Shown here: piece after piece, positions 35,272-46,835 of the stretch
Position numbering within the stretch: position 1 is the stretch's first letter
Layout of the letters: every line of letters starts with the position of its first letter
DNA from: Siphonodentalium dalli
Taxonomy: Eukaryota > Mollusca > Scaphopoda > Gadilida > Siphonodentaliidae
Length of the DNA stretch: 64,000 nucleotides
Reading direction: 5' to 3'
NCBI GenBank assembly: GCA_032622095.1
Contig: CP136067.1
Span: 49,945,899-50,009,898, forward strand
Notes under the pieces: model-generated
What the model was told of the DNA's origin: nothing
What the model saw: the letters and a program-made list of their open reading frames with translations, nothing else
The model's database searches: none
Program-made: the position numbers and the translations under genes

Positions 35272-35598
35272 AGACATATTATGGACTTGTTCGGGTGCGT
35301 GAAACTGATAAATTAGTACTCAAGCGCTATGCCAACTGGGGGAATGTAGCATTCTACTCCATATAAAACACCGTCTGAACTACGCTTAGTTGTAAATATT
35401 TACATCTTGATTCGGGACGCAACAATCGGCGATAAACTAACGCAAATGATTTCGTCATTGATACTCATTGCATTTAATAAATATATAAGACTGACGGTGT
35501 GTATTGTAAATTTGGGTTAATATTAATAAAAATAACTACTTTGAGCAAGATTATTTTCCATTTCTATTTGATCACCCAACCGGAGTGTTTCACATCCC
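35272..35598 (+). mobile_element. TTAA-flanked MITE (family S)
   Basis: TTAA at 35268-35271 and 35599-35602. Starts AGACATATTATGGACTTG and ends GGAGTGTTTCACATCCCT. Collinear with 29587-29962 and with the array units at 43.3-46.2 kb. Confidence 0.8.
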
Positions 35599-35910
35599 TT
35601 AAAGGGCTATCATGTGTTCCGTTCCTATAGTACCATGGCTAGTTCGTTATGAAATAATATTTTGTTCACGCACACACGATATTGAGACATGTGCTGCAGA
35701 TATGTTTGCAATATAAAATTTCTTATACACTGTGTTATGTACCAAATTGTGTTTGTTCTCATAATATAAACATTTATATATGAATCTCCATATATGGAGG
35801 ATAATAAAGATATATATATATAATACAATTTCGATGTAACGTTATAGGAACTGAAAGCAAATTGCAAAACTTTAGCAACCAACTTTGACGTCATTGGCCC
35901 TGAAGCATTT

Positions 35911-36436
35911 CACTATATATACCATGACTGTTCAAGTGGTCCTGCCAATGTGCTATGGATATGATAGATCATACTGAATTGTTATGATGTTGTTAGGGCA
36001 AACAGATGCTGTTGCGAAAACTAAATTTGTTTGTGTTAATGTTGTCATTTTCGTGGTGTTCGTGTAATCTGAACATATCCAGGAAAAGCCAATATTTTGT
36101 ATCAAATATTCAAAACATTTACATTGCGAAATATGTTAATACTGGTTGTATTAGTTTTTGCAAATCGGCTATAACCAAGATGGCTATTCACGTCATTTTG
36201 CAACACAAACACCAGCGCAGCCATTATTAATTTGTTTAAAACCAATATATATGTTCTTGAATGTTTCATAAAAAAACTGCATGGCCTTTTCTCAAATCGC
36301 TCGGATTAGCCAAATACTGAGAACATGACAAACAGTACTTTGTCGATACGGCAACCCTATATACCAGCATCATAGCAATTCAGCACCAACATCATAGCAG
36401 GCTAGCTGGACCAGTTGAGACCAGGGGTGATATAGC
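35911..36436 (-). mobile_element. MITE-like element, family W, copy c (complete, single unit)
   Basis: Imperfect inverted ends 'cactatatataccatgac' and '...ccaggggtgatatagcg', with inner TIRs 'tgatgttgttagggcaaac' and 'accagcatcatagcaattc'. On the minus strand it contains one 'gagaaaaggccatgcag ... tatgaaacattcaagaac' segment at 36254-36300, the apparent ancestor of the 22-bp array unit in copy b. No ORF of note. Confidence 0.75.
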
Positions 36437-38098
36437 GGGCAGGCTTAATATTACACAGAAACTGAAACCTGAAACAAAGTTACTTCCCTTGATTCCCAGA
36501 AAACAAGTTTGATGATACTTATATAGCAAAAGCTTGTTGTGAGTATATGATTTCTAGAATCGACGTCACGTTGCGATCAGTATATGACTTCAACATAATT
36601 GCGCATTCATACAATTCAGAAATCACATCTCACATTCTAAAGGCCGACGCAAGTCACTCGTGGCTCGCACGCACACGGCTACTCACATAACTAATGGTAC
36701 ATGTAACTCCTTCTCTGTGTGCCTTCAGTTATAACGCGCACGACATATTGTGATAATCATGTATATACGATAATCACTTGTTCGTACATATTCTTCTCGA
36801 CATAGGAGGTAATACAATAAAACTATATATATTTGTCTCGAGCCCCCATCAGAATAATTATGAGACGTCACACAAGCCTTCGTGGGTTATGATGAGTATC
36901 ATAACGCAAACACAAGGAGGACCAAGGGATACCTAAACCGAATCGTTCCCCAGCGGATGGAAATCATATAATAATATATCTCAATACATTGTACTTCTGT
37001 TCGCTATTTGCAGACGAGAGACTCTAAAAACGAATATAACAACTCTCAATCGTGGCACCACAGGTAAAATGTTTGATGTAACCATTTCCTGAAAAGCGGC
37101 AGACGATCAATTATGCATCAAATCTCGCGAGAACACATCTGCGACGAGACTTAATGACGTTCACAGCTGCGGGTAAGATGGATGAATGAGAGTCGTAGCT
37201 CTGTTACACAAGACAAACCCGCCAGTTTCGATGAATGGGAATACAGTTTACCTGATGTATACTCAAATAGAGTAATTGCGAAATAAGTAAGTGGTTCCCC
37301 ACGGACCAGGTGGGTGTTTTCAAGTGTCGTCGCGGCGGTGAACGCCGCATGATAACTTGCTAATTTCAAGTATATCGGGGAAGGTCGTTTCGACATTGGT
37401 GTAAGTGGTTGAAGGACTCAACAATATGGCTGCTGTTCAAAATACAAGATTTCTCAAAGGAGACTCCGCAACAGTATAAATGCTTCTTCATCGACAAATT
37501 GATAAATCTATTGCATAAATCGCCCTGTTTAAAGGGGTACTGTACACTTAATTCAGATATAAAATCATTTTCATTATAATTACCATATTCTTTGCATCGT
37601 TCAGTGCAAAGCCAATCCCCAATCTGGAGCCATAAGTTCATTTTCACTATAATTTCCATGTTTTTTAAAATTCTTCTGGAGACAACATATTAATTTATTG
37701 TTTTTTTATCACCATGATTGTTGTTGCTACAGAAAGCCCATTTTCGGACCATAATATGTCAAAGGTAATATCTAGTATCGCTGCTTCGTCTTGCTTTTAA
37801 GTTGAGCAGTGCCTGCAAAAAATTTCCCAACACAATATGTGCCTCTAACTTTTTTATAATTACATGTCACAAGTAAGACAGTAGGCCAGGGCATGGAAAA
37901 GTTACGCTCTCCCATATCCTGGATTGAGAGAATGATTGCGTGTATACATGTTGTCTCATCTTCCTTTATTATTCTCTGTTCTCAATAGAACAAATTAAAA
38001 CAAAACTGATAATAATAATTACCGTTTTTTCCATCGTTCATCGAGCATAAAAGGAGAAGCTCCCATAAGTGGCCTGATTTAGTGAACAGTGTTAACTA
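36437..38098. other. No supported gene
   Basis: AT-rich sequence. Minus frames at 37151-37396 and 37366-37659 have Cys-rich but unrecognisable products and no splice context I can defend. Confidence 0.45.
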
Positions 38099-38201
38099 CA
38101 GTAATGCTCTAATTAATCGACCTCTTAACCACAGCAGAATTATGGGTAACTTTTCAGGATTTAGTCGAAAATATGGATTGTTGCCATTCATCGGAAAGCT
38201 C
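38099..38201 (+). mobile_element. Half copy of TA-flanked foldback (family T)
   Basis: TA then CAGTAATGCTCTAATTAATC through 'gccattcatcggaaagct'. Only the left arm is present. Confidence 0.7.
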
Positions 38202-38311
38202 ATCCGTTCTATTCTTGTTCGTTTTGTGTTGTAAAGTTCCTCATACGATCTTCTAGACATTTCCCAGGTTTTTATCTGGTGGAACCCGTGGAATATGATC
38301 TCTGCGGGCGA

Positions 38312-38822
38312 AGATCATGCCATGAATATCTACTCTGGCTAATGCCCGTAGAGGTCATATTCCACCAGTACAAAACCTAGGAACTTTTTGAAGGTTTGAC
38401 AGGGAACCTTATGAAGTCGAAAAAATAACACAGGGAATATATTTCTTAGTAATTATCCGTTTCTTAATAATGTACTTGTGAAGTGGGTGAAGGTCCCAAC
38501 TCGAAATTGTATGTTTTTTGTGACTTTTGTGAGCCGACATCGCCATAAACATTGAATTAATTACCAGGAGAAATTCCATAATTGTAAGCGACTGAAAGCA
38601 AAATCGCTCACAGAGTTACTTAAATCGTGAAATTTCGAGTTGGGACCATCACTTACAATGAAGTATACATTATAAGGAACAGATAATAACATATATTCCT
38701 CGCGTTATTTTTTTTGACATTATATGGTTCCCCGTCAAAACTTCAAAAAGCTCCCAGGTTTTGTACTGGTGGAATATGATCTCTACGGGTGTTAGCCAGA
38801 GTTGAGATTCGTAGCATGATCT
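38312..38822. mobile_element. Long-armed foldback element (family U)
   Basis: AGATCATG...CATGATCT ends with mirror blocks as in 16316-16856, including two inverted 'tatctgttcctt/aaggaacagata' words. Partial extra arm pieces lie outside both ends (38266-38311, 38823-38872). Reads through the point where 19752-21170 is interrupted. Confidence 0.75.
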
Positions 38823-38963
38823 GCTGCAGGCGTAGCCAGAATACAAATTCATGACATGATCTAGTTGTGCGGCGATGAATATTCATAATAGTTTTATCAA
38901 ATGACCTCGCCCATGCAGTTCTATATAGAAGTATACAAAGGATTGGTGAATTCACCATGAATA

Positions 38964-39106
38964 CAGTAATGCCCTAAGTAATCGACTCCTTAACCACAGC
39001 AGAATTATGGGTAACTTTTCAGGATTTAGTCGGAAATATGGCTTGTTGCCATTCATCGGAAAGCTCTCCGCTGTGGTTAAGGAGTCGATTACTTAGGGCA
39101 TTACTG
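38964..39106. mobile_element. TA-flanked foldback MITE (family T), short right arm
   Basis: CAGTAATGCCCTAAGTAATC at the left, exact complement at the right. The right arm is about 43 bp against a ~100-bp left part. TA lies at the left edge. Ends and TA fit Tc1/mariner-type MITEs (inference). Confidence 0.8.
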
Positions 39107-39378
39107 TCTACATGGATGTTCAGATAGTACAGCATAATGGAGTAAGAGTAGAGAAACATTCTGATTCATGTGTTGGTGTGTTGACCCTTTCTTTACCAAA
39201 TACTCATTGACGAGTAGTTGTTTAAGGAAATGTTCAGATAATAAGTTCAATATGGCGTTTGTTCAGCTTATTATCTGAATATTTTCCACCAATGAATATG
39301 AATCATTCTGCGCTTGTGTTATCATTTCACCTGCCTGTCGTCTGCTTATATTCAACTGAATATCACTCCAAATGTATA

Positions 39379-39655
39379 TTTATTTATTGGGGTTTAACGT
39401 CGCTTTCTGCAGCCAGGGCTATATTACGACGTTGTCAGTAATATTGGTGGAGGGAAAGTCCGTGCATGAATTAGGTAAAGCTATAGCCTGGAAGAATGAC
39501 CCACTGTGCCCGGCGAAACCACCGACTGGCAGCTCTCCCAAATAGCGATATGGGACACAAAGTCGGCGATGACCCAACCGGGAATTGAGCCAGCGCTGTA
39601 GAGCAAGTCGGTCTGGAGCAGAACCCCTTACCGACTGAGCCACCGATGCCCTCTC
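39379..39655 (-). mobile_element. tRNA-derived SINE with target duplication
   Basis: Minus strand. Pol III A box TGGCTCAGTCGG (39631-39642), B box-like GGCTCAATTCC (39581-39591), then a ~170-bp body ending AAGCGACGTTAAACCCC and an AATAAATAAATA tail. Direct repeats tccaaatgtata (39367-39378) and tccaaattgtata (39656-39668) flank it, as expected for LINE-driven insertion. The tail motif is one I associate with molluscan SINEs. The 87-codon minus frames here are incidental. Confidence 0.8.
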
Positions 39656-39668
39656 TCCAAATTGTATA

Positions 39669-40404
39669 ATATATCGTTCCAATGTATGTGTTTATAACTA
39701 ATGGAGAAATCAATTTAGTTAAAGGATTAAACATATACGTACAACGAGTAGCAAACGGCTGGTTGTTGACATACTAGATACATACCCGACTTCAAGGCTG
39801 ACTTTAAGTCTACGAGTACCCAGTTACCAAAGGCTATACGGTTTCAGATATAATTCACATCATATCACCAACAATCATAATCTGGGGTATAAAGATTGGC
39901 CAATCAGTATTTACCGCTCACATGAATAACAAGTGTCAGAACTTCTGGTAACAAGATATATGTTGTCCTTGAAAAAGCTGATATTGTTATCGTCTTCACT
40001 CATTAGTGTATCAGTTAAACTAGATTCGGTTTGGTATGAAAACTTGTTTTTATATTGAAAACGATGAAGTGTCGTTATTGAAAGATGTGTGTCAAACTTG
40101 ACAAGCGGTAACTTTACCTAGAAAATAAACAAATGCTTGTTGGGGTAATTCCTCCACCTCATAAAACTGACAACGCCCTAATGTGACATTGCAGCTGAAA
40201 TGATGACTAACCCTTTGTCGGGTAGAACGACATACATGTCGTTTTATTGATGGCGGGTGGAACAACATATTTTATTATACCTCATATTAAAAGCCTATGT
40301 TAATTTCCCATAGGGTGTGATTTTACAATTTGCAATGTGTCCCGCCCATAAAACCCCAAATCGTCACGATTCAGACGACTTCCGCATTCTTCAAAGTAAA
40401 CAGC
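39669..40404. other. No gene; degenerate TTAA-type terminus
   Basis: 'actaaccctttgtcgggtag' at 40206 resembles a decayed CCCTTT terminus. 'aaaactgacaacgcc' near 40163 recurs in diverged form at 27028 and 48218. The last 75 bp are in frame with the fragment at 40405. Confidence 0.4.
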
Positions 40405-40625
40405 ATGGATGCCGGTGTCAAATCGAAGCGATTCGCGGATGTTTCACCCGATGATATTTCGAAACTTATAGACGAAAAAGACAGTAAAAGCACGATGAGA
40501 TGTATCGCAAGCAGCAAGCGTATGTTTGATGACTTTCTGGTCGAAAACGGAACAAATACGGACTTGAAATGTTTATCAAAACCGGAGATGAATGCAGAGA
40601 CATGGTTATTCGGTATAATAAACAC
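40405..40625 (+). pseudogene. N-terminal fragment of a Crypton/DUF3504-like (ZMYM/KCTD1-like) protein
   Basis: From the ATG at 40405 about 74 residues read as real protein, with KRFADVSPDDISKLIDEKDS then T..IASSKRMFDDFL. This matches the pattern 'RF..V...D...L...KDS.NT......A...F..YL' at the N-terminus of tyrosine-recombinase-derived proteins common in marine invertebrates. The match is from memory of the family. The frame runs into a hairpin element at 40626, and the remaining ~69 codons of the open frame are hairpin and poly-G. The recombinase core is absent. It could be a first exon or a retrocopy. Confidence 0.45.
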
Positions 40626-40721
40626 AATGGTGACCTGGCTCGAGGGCAACATTGCGGATAGTCTCCCCTTGGAACCAATGTCTCCCGAGGCGGAGCCTCG
40701 GGAGACATTGGTTCCTCGGGT

Positions 40722-40754
<33 letters not shown>

Positions 40755-40788
40755 ACCCGCAATGTTGCTCTCGAGCCAGGTCACCATT
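40626..40788. mobile_element. Hairpin element with inner palindrome and 31-nt poly-G
   Basis: Outer arms AATGGTGACCTGGCTCGAG and complement (about 32 bp). Inner perfect 45-bp palindrome 40671-40715 centred on GAGGC-GGA-GCCTC. Then 31 G (40722-40752) on one side of the loop. It interrupts the fragment at 40405-40625. Glycine- and proline-rich frames on both strands here are artefacts of the G run. Confidence 0.8.
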
Positions 40789-43345
40789 TTTATAATGTCG
40801 TTTACGGCAGTTTTAGGGCATTATATTGTTACCCTATCATAACTTCGAAAATTCATTTCCTAAAAAGAAACTTTTCATGGATCAAATGTGGATATACGTT
40901 ATTTTTATTATTTACATTCATCCGTGCTTTTAATAATGTTGTCTATATGATTTATTTTTTACAATATGCGATTGGTACACTATTACTCAATAATTTATTC
41001 GCCCATGGATATGACGTACTCACCAGTCAATGGGTTAACCCCATGCAAAAAACCAAACCAGTGAAAATCATCGCCTATTGAGAAAGCGAATTGTAACTTT
41101 TAACTGACTCGGACTAAAAGTGATAGCTTATGCATCAATTCATATTGATCAATTTGAATACATTGAAATCAAGCCTACCTGTTTTGTTTTGTGCTTCAAA
41201 TTCGTTATTCGAATTACAATCCACATGTTTTTTGAAAAATATTGCGAAGATTCCTACTTCAAGCATTTGAAATCGTGTACTATTACGCGTGAGATCTGGC
41301 CAAAGCTCCAGTTGTTTGACTGCACGGAAGATAGTAAAGATTATTTTAAATCCCCCATTGGAAATCACAGACCATCTAAAAGCATGACCCTAGTAATGCA
41401 CTATTAGTTGTCGTATTAATTCCATTGTCAATCACGTAAGAGCTTGATCATACCTGATGCCTTCCTTTATCCATGCAATATTATGACTTTGTGAGATACA
41501 ATTGCAGCAAATCTCTCTATATGGTGCTGGGGGCGTATAGTAGGGCGTCAAATTGGTTTGTATATAGGCGCAATGAGACCAAGTTTACCAGCGGCTGCTG
41601 GCAAAGATGTGTCATTTCAGCCAAACCTTGGCTGTTTATTTCACAGGAGTTTCTGGGATAACCTGTGTGTCGGCTCAGAACATGCGTGCCAATTGAGGAG
41701 AACACGCGAAGGATTTGTGTAAATGTTAGCCCAAACGACATTTCGAAGTAACGACTGCTTTGTTGTTTATTTCGAGGAATAATACCGCATCATATGAATT
41801 CAGCCCAAATATATTGACAGGTGTCAAGGGTCAAACTCAAAACTGAGCAATAAAAAACTAATATTAATAAATACCGAGTATATTTAATTTAACGCCAATG
41901 GGTCGTTTATGTGCGTTCAAGAGTGTATTTATGCCTAAAGCAAAGTGAAATAACGATCTTAAAATGAATTGGCCGGTATATTGTATTAGTTATCAGGGTT
42001 ACCAGGGTCGTAGTTGTATAAATTACAATATATTTTTATGCTAAGATAATTGCGTGGTAATTTGTTTGCAATGGACTGATCGGTATTCAGGTCCCATATA
42101 TGGAAATTCCAAATATGGAAAGTGACGTGCGCAAAACAGCTGCATCTGGGTCAGATATATTTATAGCGAAGAAATGTTGTCAAATTGCACGTCTGAATAC
42201 GCGTCTTATTCTCACTTATACCGTGTTTATATCAGTTTTATTCTATGTGTTGTTGTGTATTGTATTACTTTGATCAAGGTTGCGCTTTTGTTATTCTCAC
42301 AAAAGGTAAATTTGATGCGTGTTTACATTTCAAAATTTCGTCGGCCATGTACAGTAACACTACAGTGCGACGGAATTCCATATCCTTAATTACGAGACTA
42401 ATTTATCGAATGAGGTAAAATTTTCGCATATAAGAAGACTCGTATGTTATTCTGCACAATTCTGACGAGTGCTGAAATTCGCATTATTTTCGTTTTTATC
42501 GAAAAATAATCGTTCTCTATGTAAATTTTTTCAACCAAAAAAAAATTCATTGTTTTGCCAATTTCAAGCTAGTTTATAGCATGGTCATGGCATAATTTGA
42601 CATAGCGAGTGTCGGTAGACGTTTCTTGAGTGTGCACAACAAATTTTGGTCCCAACGAAGCAGGCTAAAATCCTGAAATTTGTCAATTTTACTTTGCGTG
42701 TGAAGAAAATATTCATTTAAACTTCCAAAATTGGTTGAAATATGCTCAACAACATTCAGTTGAATGGTGACATTATTTATAGTCACCGACTAACTTCCAC
42801 GATGAATCAAATTTGTTTTTATTGGTGACAATTATGTCGCGAGAGATAAAAATGTAAATTTTTTAAAGAAAATGTAAAATTTTAGCTCATTTTAAGACTT
42901 TAATTGCTTGTAGATCGGTGTTAATTATCTTCGTCAATGATGTCATGTCACGCTTGTTAATAATTCATTTGTTCGGAAATACTTATTGGGGGTCAAAATG
43001 TATAAAATTTAACTACCACCACTTCCAAAAACAACACCAATAAACAATAACGCTCTTTGTTCCATGCAATGGAAATGGCTATTTATTGTCCTGATATCAG
43101 TGATATGAATGAATGCCTAAAATTAGTATTATCCTGAAATAAATTTATGCCACTTTGGCGAACATGGGAACCACGGTACAATTTATGCCATTTAGGCACA
43201 CTTCAGAGTGAAATCAGGGCTTATATTTCGGCGAAAATCCAAATCTAGATTCTCGTAAATATTCTCGCAAATTACCCTGGATTCTCGTGAAAAAGTATAT
43301 ATGGATTCTCGCTAAATCAGATGAAATATATGCCTTGGAAATATA
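40789..43345. other. No supported gene
   Basis: 41690-41825 is the inverted partner of 26025-26165. Otherwise AT-rich, with frames of 62-95 codons that show no domain signal. Confidence 0.45.
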
Positions 43346-46228
43346 GCAAATCGTTTAATGCTTTAGAATTTTTGTTTTTCGGAGATTTATATATATGCTT
43401 AAAGACATATTATGGACTTGTTATGGACTTTTTCAGGTGCGAGAAATTGATAAGTTAGTGCTCAGGGACTTTGCCAAATCACTGAAATTTTCCACAAAAA
43501 TCTGCCACACCACTTCATAGAGAACATCGTCTGAACTACTCCAAATTGTAAATATTTACATCTCGATTCGGGGCGCAACTATCGGCTATAATTAAACAAA
43601 AATGATTTCGCCATCGAGAGTCATTGCATTTAACTAATATATAAGAATGACGTTGTGTATCATCCATTTGGATTAATATTCGTAACGAATAACTACTTTG
43701 AGAAAGATTATTCTTAATTTCTATTTGATCACTCTGCCCGGTGTCTGCCGGAGTGTTTCACATCACTTTAATCAAGGAAGACTGTTCAGAAAAACTGTAT
43801 TTCAAGAAATCGTTTAATGCTTTAGAATTTTGGTTTTCGGAGATTTATATATATGCTTAAAGACATATTTATGGACTTGTTATGGACTTTTTCTGGTGCG
43901 AGAAATTGATAAGTTAGTGCTCAGGCACTTTGCCAACCTGGGGAATGTTATCATTCTACTAACATCACTGAAAATTTCCCAAAAAATCTGCCACACCACT
44001 TCATAGAGAACATCGTCTGAACTACTCCAAATTGTAAATATTTACATCTCGATTCGGGGCGCAACTATCGGCTATAATTAAACATAAATGATTTCGCCAT
44101 CGAGAGTCATTGCATTTAACTAATATATAAGAATGACGTTGTGTATCATCCATTTGGATTAATATTCGTAACGAATAACTACTTTGAGAAAGATTATTCT
44201 TAATTTCTATTTGATCACTCTGCCCGGTGTCTGCCGGAGTGTTTCACATCACTTTAATCAAGGAAGACTGTTCAGAAAAACTGTATTTCAAGAAATCGTT
44301 TAATGCTTTAGAATTTTGGTTTTCGGAGATTTATATATATGCTTAAAGACATATTATGGACTTTTTCGGGTGCGAGAAATTGATAAGTTAGTGCTCAGGC
44401 ACTTTGCCAACCTGGGGAATGTTATCATTCTACTAACATCACTGAAAATTTCCAAAATAATCTACCACCCCACTTCATAGAGAACATCGTCTGAACTACT
44501 CCAAATTGTAAATATTTACATCTCGATTCGGGGCGCAACTATCGGCTATAATTAAACAAAAATGATTTCGCCATCGAGAGTCATTGCATTTAACTAATAT
44601 GTAAGAATGACGTTGTGTATCATCCATTTGGATTAATATTCGTAACGAATAACTACTTTGAGAAAGATTATTCTTAATTTCTATTTGATCACTCTGCCCG
44701 GTGTCTGCCGGAGTGTTTCACATCACTTTAATCAAGGAAGACTGTTCAGAAAAACTGTATTTCAAGAAATCGTTTAATGCTTTAGAATTTTGGTTTTCGG
44801 AGATTTATATATATATGCTTAAAGACATATTATGGACTTGTTATGGACTTTTTCGGGTGCGAGAAATTGATAAGTTAGTGCTCAGGCACTTTGCCAACCT
44901 GGGGAATGTTATCATTCTACTAACATCACTGAAAATTTCCAAAATAATCTACCACACCACTTCATAGAGAACATCGTCTGAACTACTCCAAATTGTAAAT
45001 ATTTACATCTCGATTCGGGGCGCAACTATTGGCTATAATTAAAGGTACTCAACCCGATAAAACTCCTCTCAATTACTATTTCAATGGCTTCGGGGGTCAA
45101 AAATATTTGATTCGAGTCGAGGAAGTCACCCATCAAAGCTCAGATTTGTTAGATATCGATTTTATAAATCTATTATTTTTCATTATCGGGAATACTATCT
45201 GGCCCAGAACTCATTAAAAATTGCGTTAAAATTACCACTTGATTTTAGAGTTATTCATCCTTGTCTGTTTGAATAGATTTGAGGTACACATCCAGAGCAG
45301 ATTACGGCAGTTATTGGTACTCATCTCGAGAACATAACAAATTTGAAAAATCAATATCTAATAACTCTGAGCTTTGTTTGATGGGTTCCTCGACTCGAAT
45401 CAAATATTTTTTACCCCCAAAGCCAAAGAAATAGTAATATAGGACCCTCTGATCGGATTGTTGTTGTTGGAATCTGTTGAGATGGGGACCCTCTTTACGG
45501 GTTGAGTACCTTTAAACAAAAATGATTTCGCCATCGAGAGTCATTGCATTTAACTAATATATAAGAATGACGTTGTGTATCATCCATTTGGATTAATATT
45601 CGTAACGAATAACTACTTTGAGAAAGATTATTCTTAATTTCTATTTGATCACTCTGCCCGGTGTCTGCCGGAGTGTTTCACATCACTTTAATCAAGGAAG
45701 ACTGTTCAGAAAAACTGTATTTCAAGAAATCGTTTAATGCTTTAGAATTTTGGTTTTCGGAGATTTATATATATGCTTAAAGATATATTATGGACTTGTT
45801 ATGGACTTTTTCGGGTGCGAGAAATTGATAAGTTAGTGCTCAGGCACTTTGCCAACCTGGGGAATGTTATCATTCTACTAACATCACTGAAAATTTCCAA
45901 AATAATCTACCACACCACTTCATAGAGAACATCGTCTGAACTACTCCAAATTGTAAATATTTACATCTCGATTCGGGGCGCAACTATCGGCTATAATTAA
46001 ACAAAAATGATTTCGCCATCGACTCGATGGCATCGAGAGTCATTGCATTTAACTAATATATAAGAATGACGTTGTGTATCATCCATTTGGATTACTATTC
46101 GTAACAAATAACTACTTTGAGAAAGATTATTCTTAATTTCTATTTGATCACTCTGCCCGTTGTCTGCCGGAGTGTTTCACATCACTTTAATCAAGGAAGA
46201 CTGTTCAGAAAAACTGCATTTCAAGATC
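43346..46228 (+). repeat. Five-unit tandem array of family S MITE plus flank
   Basis: Units of 458, 486, 476 and 485 bp (the last after removing the insert) start with gcTTAAAGACAT at 43397, 43855, 44341, 44817 and 45775. Each unit is a ~350-bp family S MITE plus ~110 bp of flank ('tcaaggaagactgttcag ... tttatatatatgc'). Unit 1 lacks ~28 bp ('cctggggaatgttatc...') and unit 3 lacks 'tgttatggact'. The last unit has a small 'atcgactcgatggc' duplication. Units are otherwise almost identical. Confidence 0.9.
45043..45511 (-). mobile_element. Complete family Q MITE inserted in the tandem array
   Basis: TTAA at 45039-45042 and 45512-45515. Termini AGGTACTCAACCCG and CGGGTTGAGTACCT. Neighbouring units keep the empty site 'ggctataattaaacaaaaat', so the boundaries and the 4-bp duplication are exact. 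Confidence 0.9.
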
Positions 46229-46295
46229 ACCAAACAACTTTCCTTTTTAGGGCCACCACATCTTTCCAAAGAGGTACTTCTTCCATTTTGCTATC

Positions 46296-46585
46296 AAAGA
46301 CCGAAAAATGTCGTTAAACTAGAGATCCAAATACCCACTAAGGGCCCCTATATCTTGAAATATTAAAGACCGAGAATGTCGTTAAACTATAAAGACCGAA
46401 AAATGTCGTTAAACTATAGAGATCCAAATACCCCCTATATCTTGAGATATTATAAAGACCGAAAAATGTCATTAAACTATTAAAGACCGAAAAATGTCGT
46501 TAAACTAGAGATCCAAACATCCCGATCCCCTATTTTTTTTAGACAATTAAGAACGAAATATGTCGTTACACCATTAATACATAAT
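46296..46585 (+). repeat. Irregular tandem repeat of 'aaagaccgaaaaatgtcgtt'
   Basis: Six copies of 'aaagaccgaaaaatgtcgtt aaacta' spaced 26-65 bp, some followed by 'gagatccaaata' and 'ctatatcttgagatatt'. Confidence 0.8.
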
Positions 46586-46587
46586 TT

Positions 46588-46690
46588 GTGTTTATGAAAG
46601 TCTGGCACCCATTAGCAGTTTGTTTTCAGTACATTTTAATATTCATTGGAACGTAAACAATTATTCGCTGACAGAAATCATGTTAATATC
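46588..46690 (+). repeat. Relative of the MULE-like element interior
   Basis: 'gaaagtctggcacccat' through 'aacgtaaacaattattc' matches 1467-1570 inside the element at 1327-1682. No termini here. Confidence 0.65.
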
Positions 46691-46835
46691 GCCTTTCGTT
46701 ACTGGTTTCCTCTACTCAAATATTTCTCACTGCTCAATACTTATAATTAAAAAAAATGTTCTGTGTTTTGTGTCACTTCTTAATAGCATTATGTATTCTG
46801 CTATTGGCAAGAAACAAAGTTGCAGTATACCTTAA

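Noticed and set aside
40371-40787. Proline-rich minus-strand ORFs
   Set aside because: The proline run is the complement of the 31-nt G tract in a hairpin element. The plus strand carries the better coding signal.
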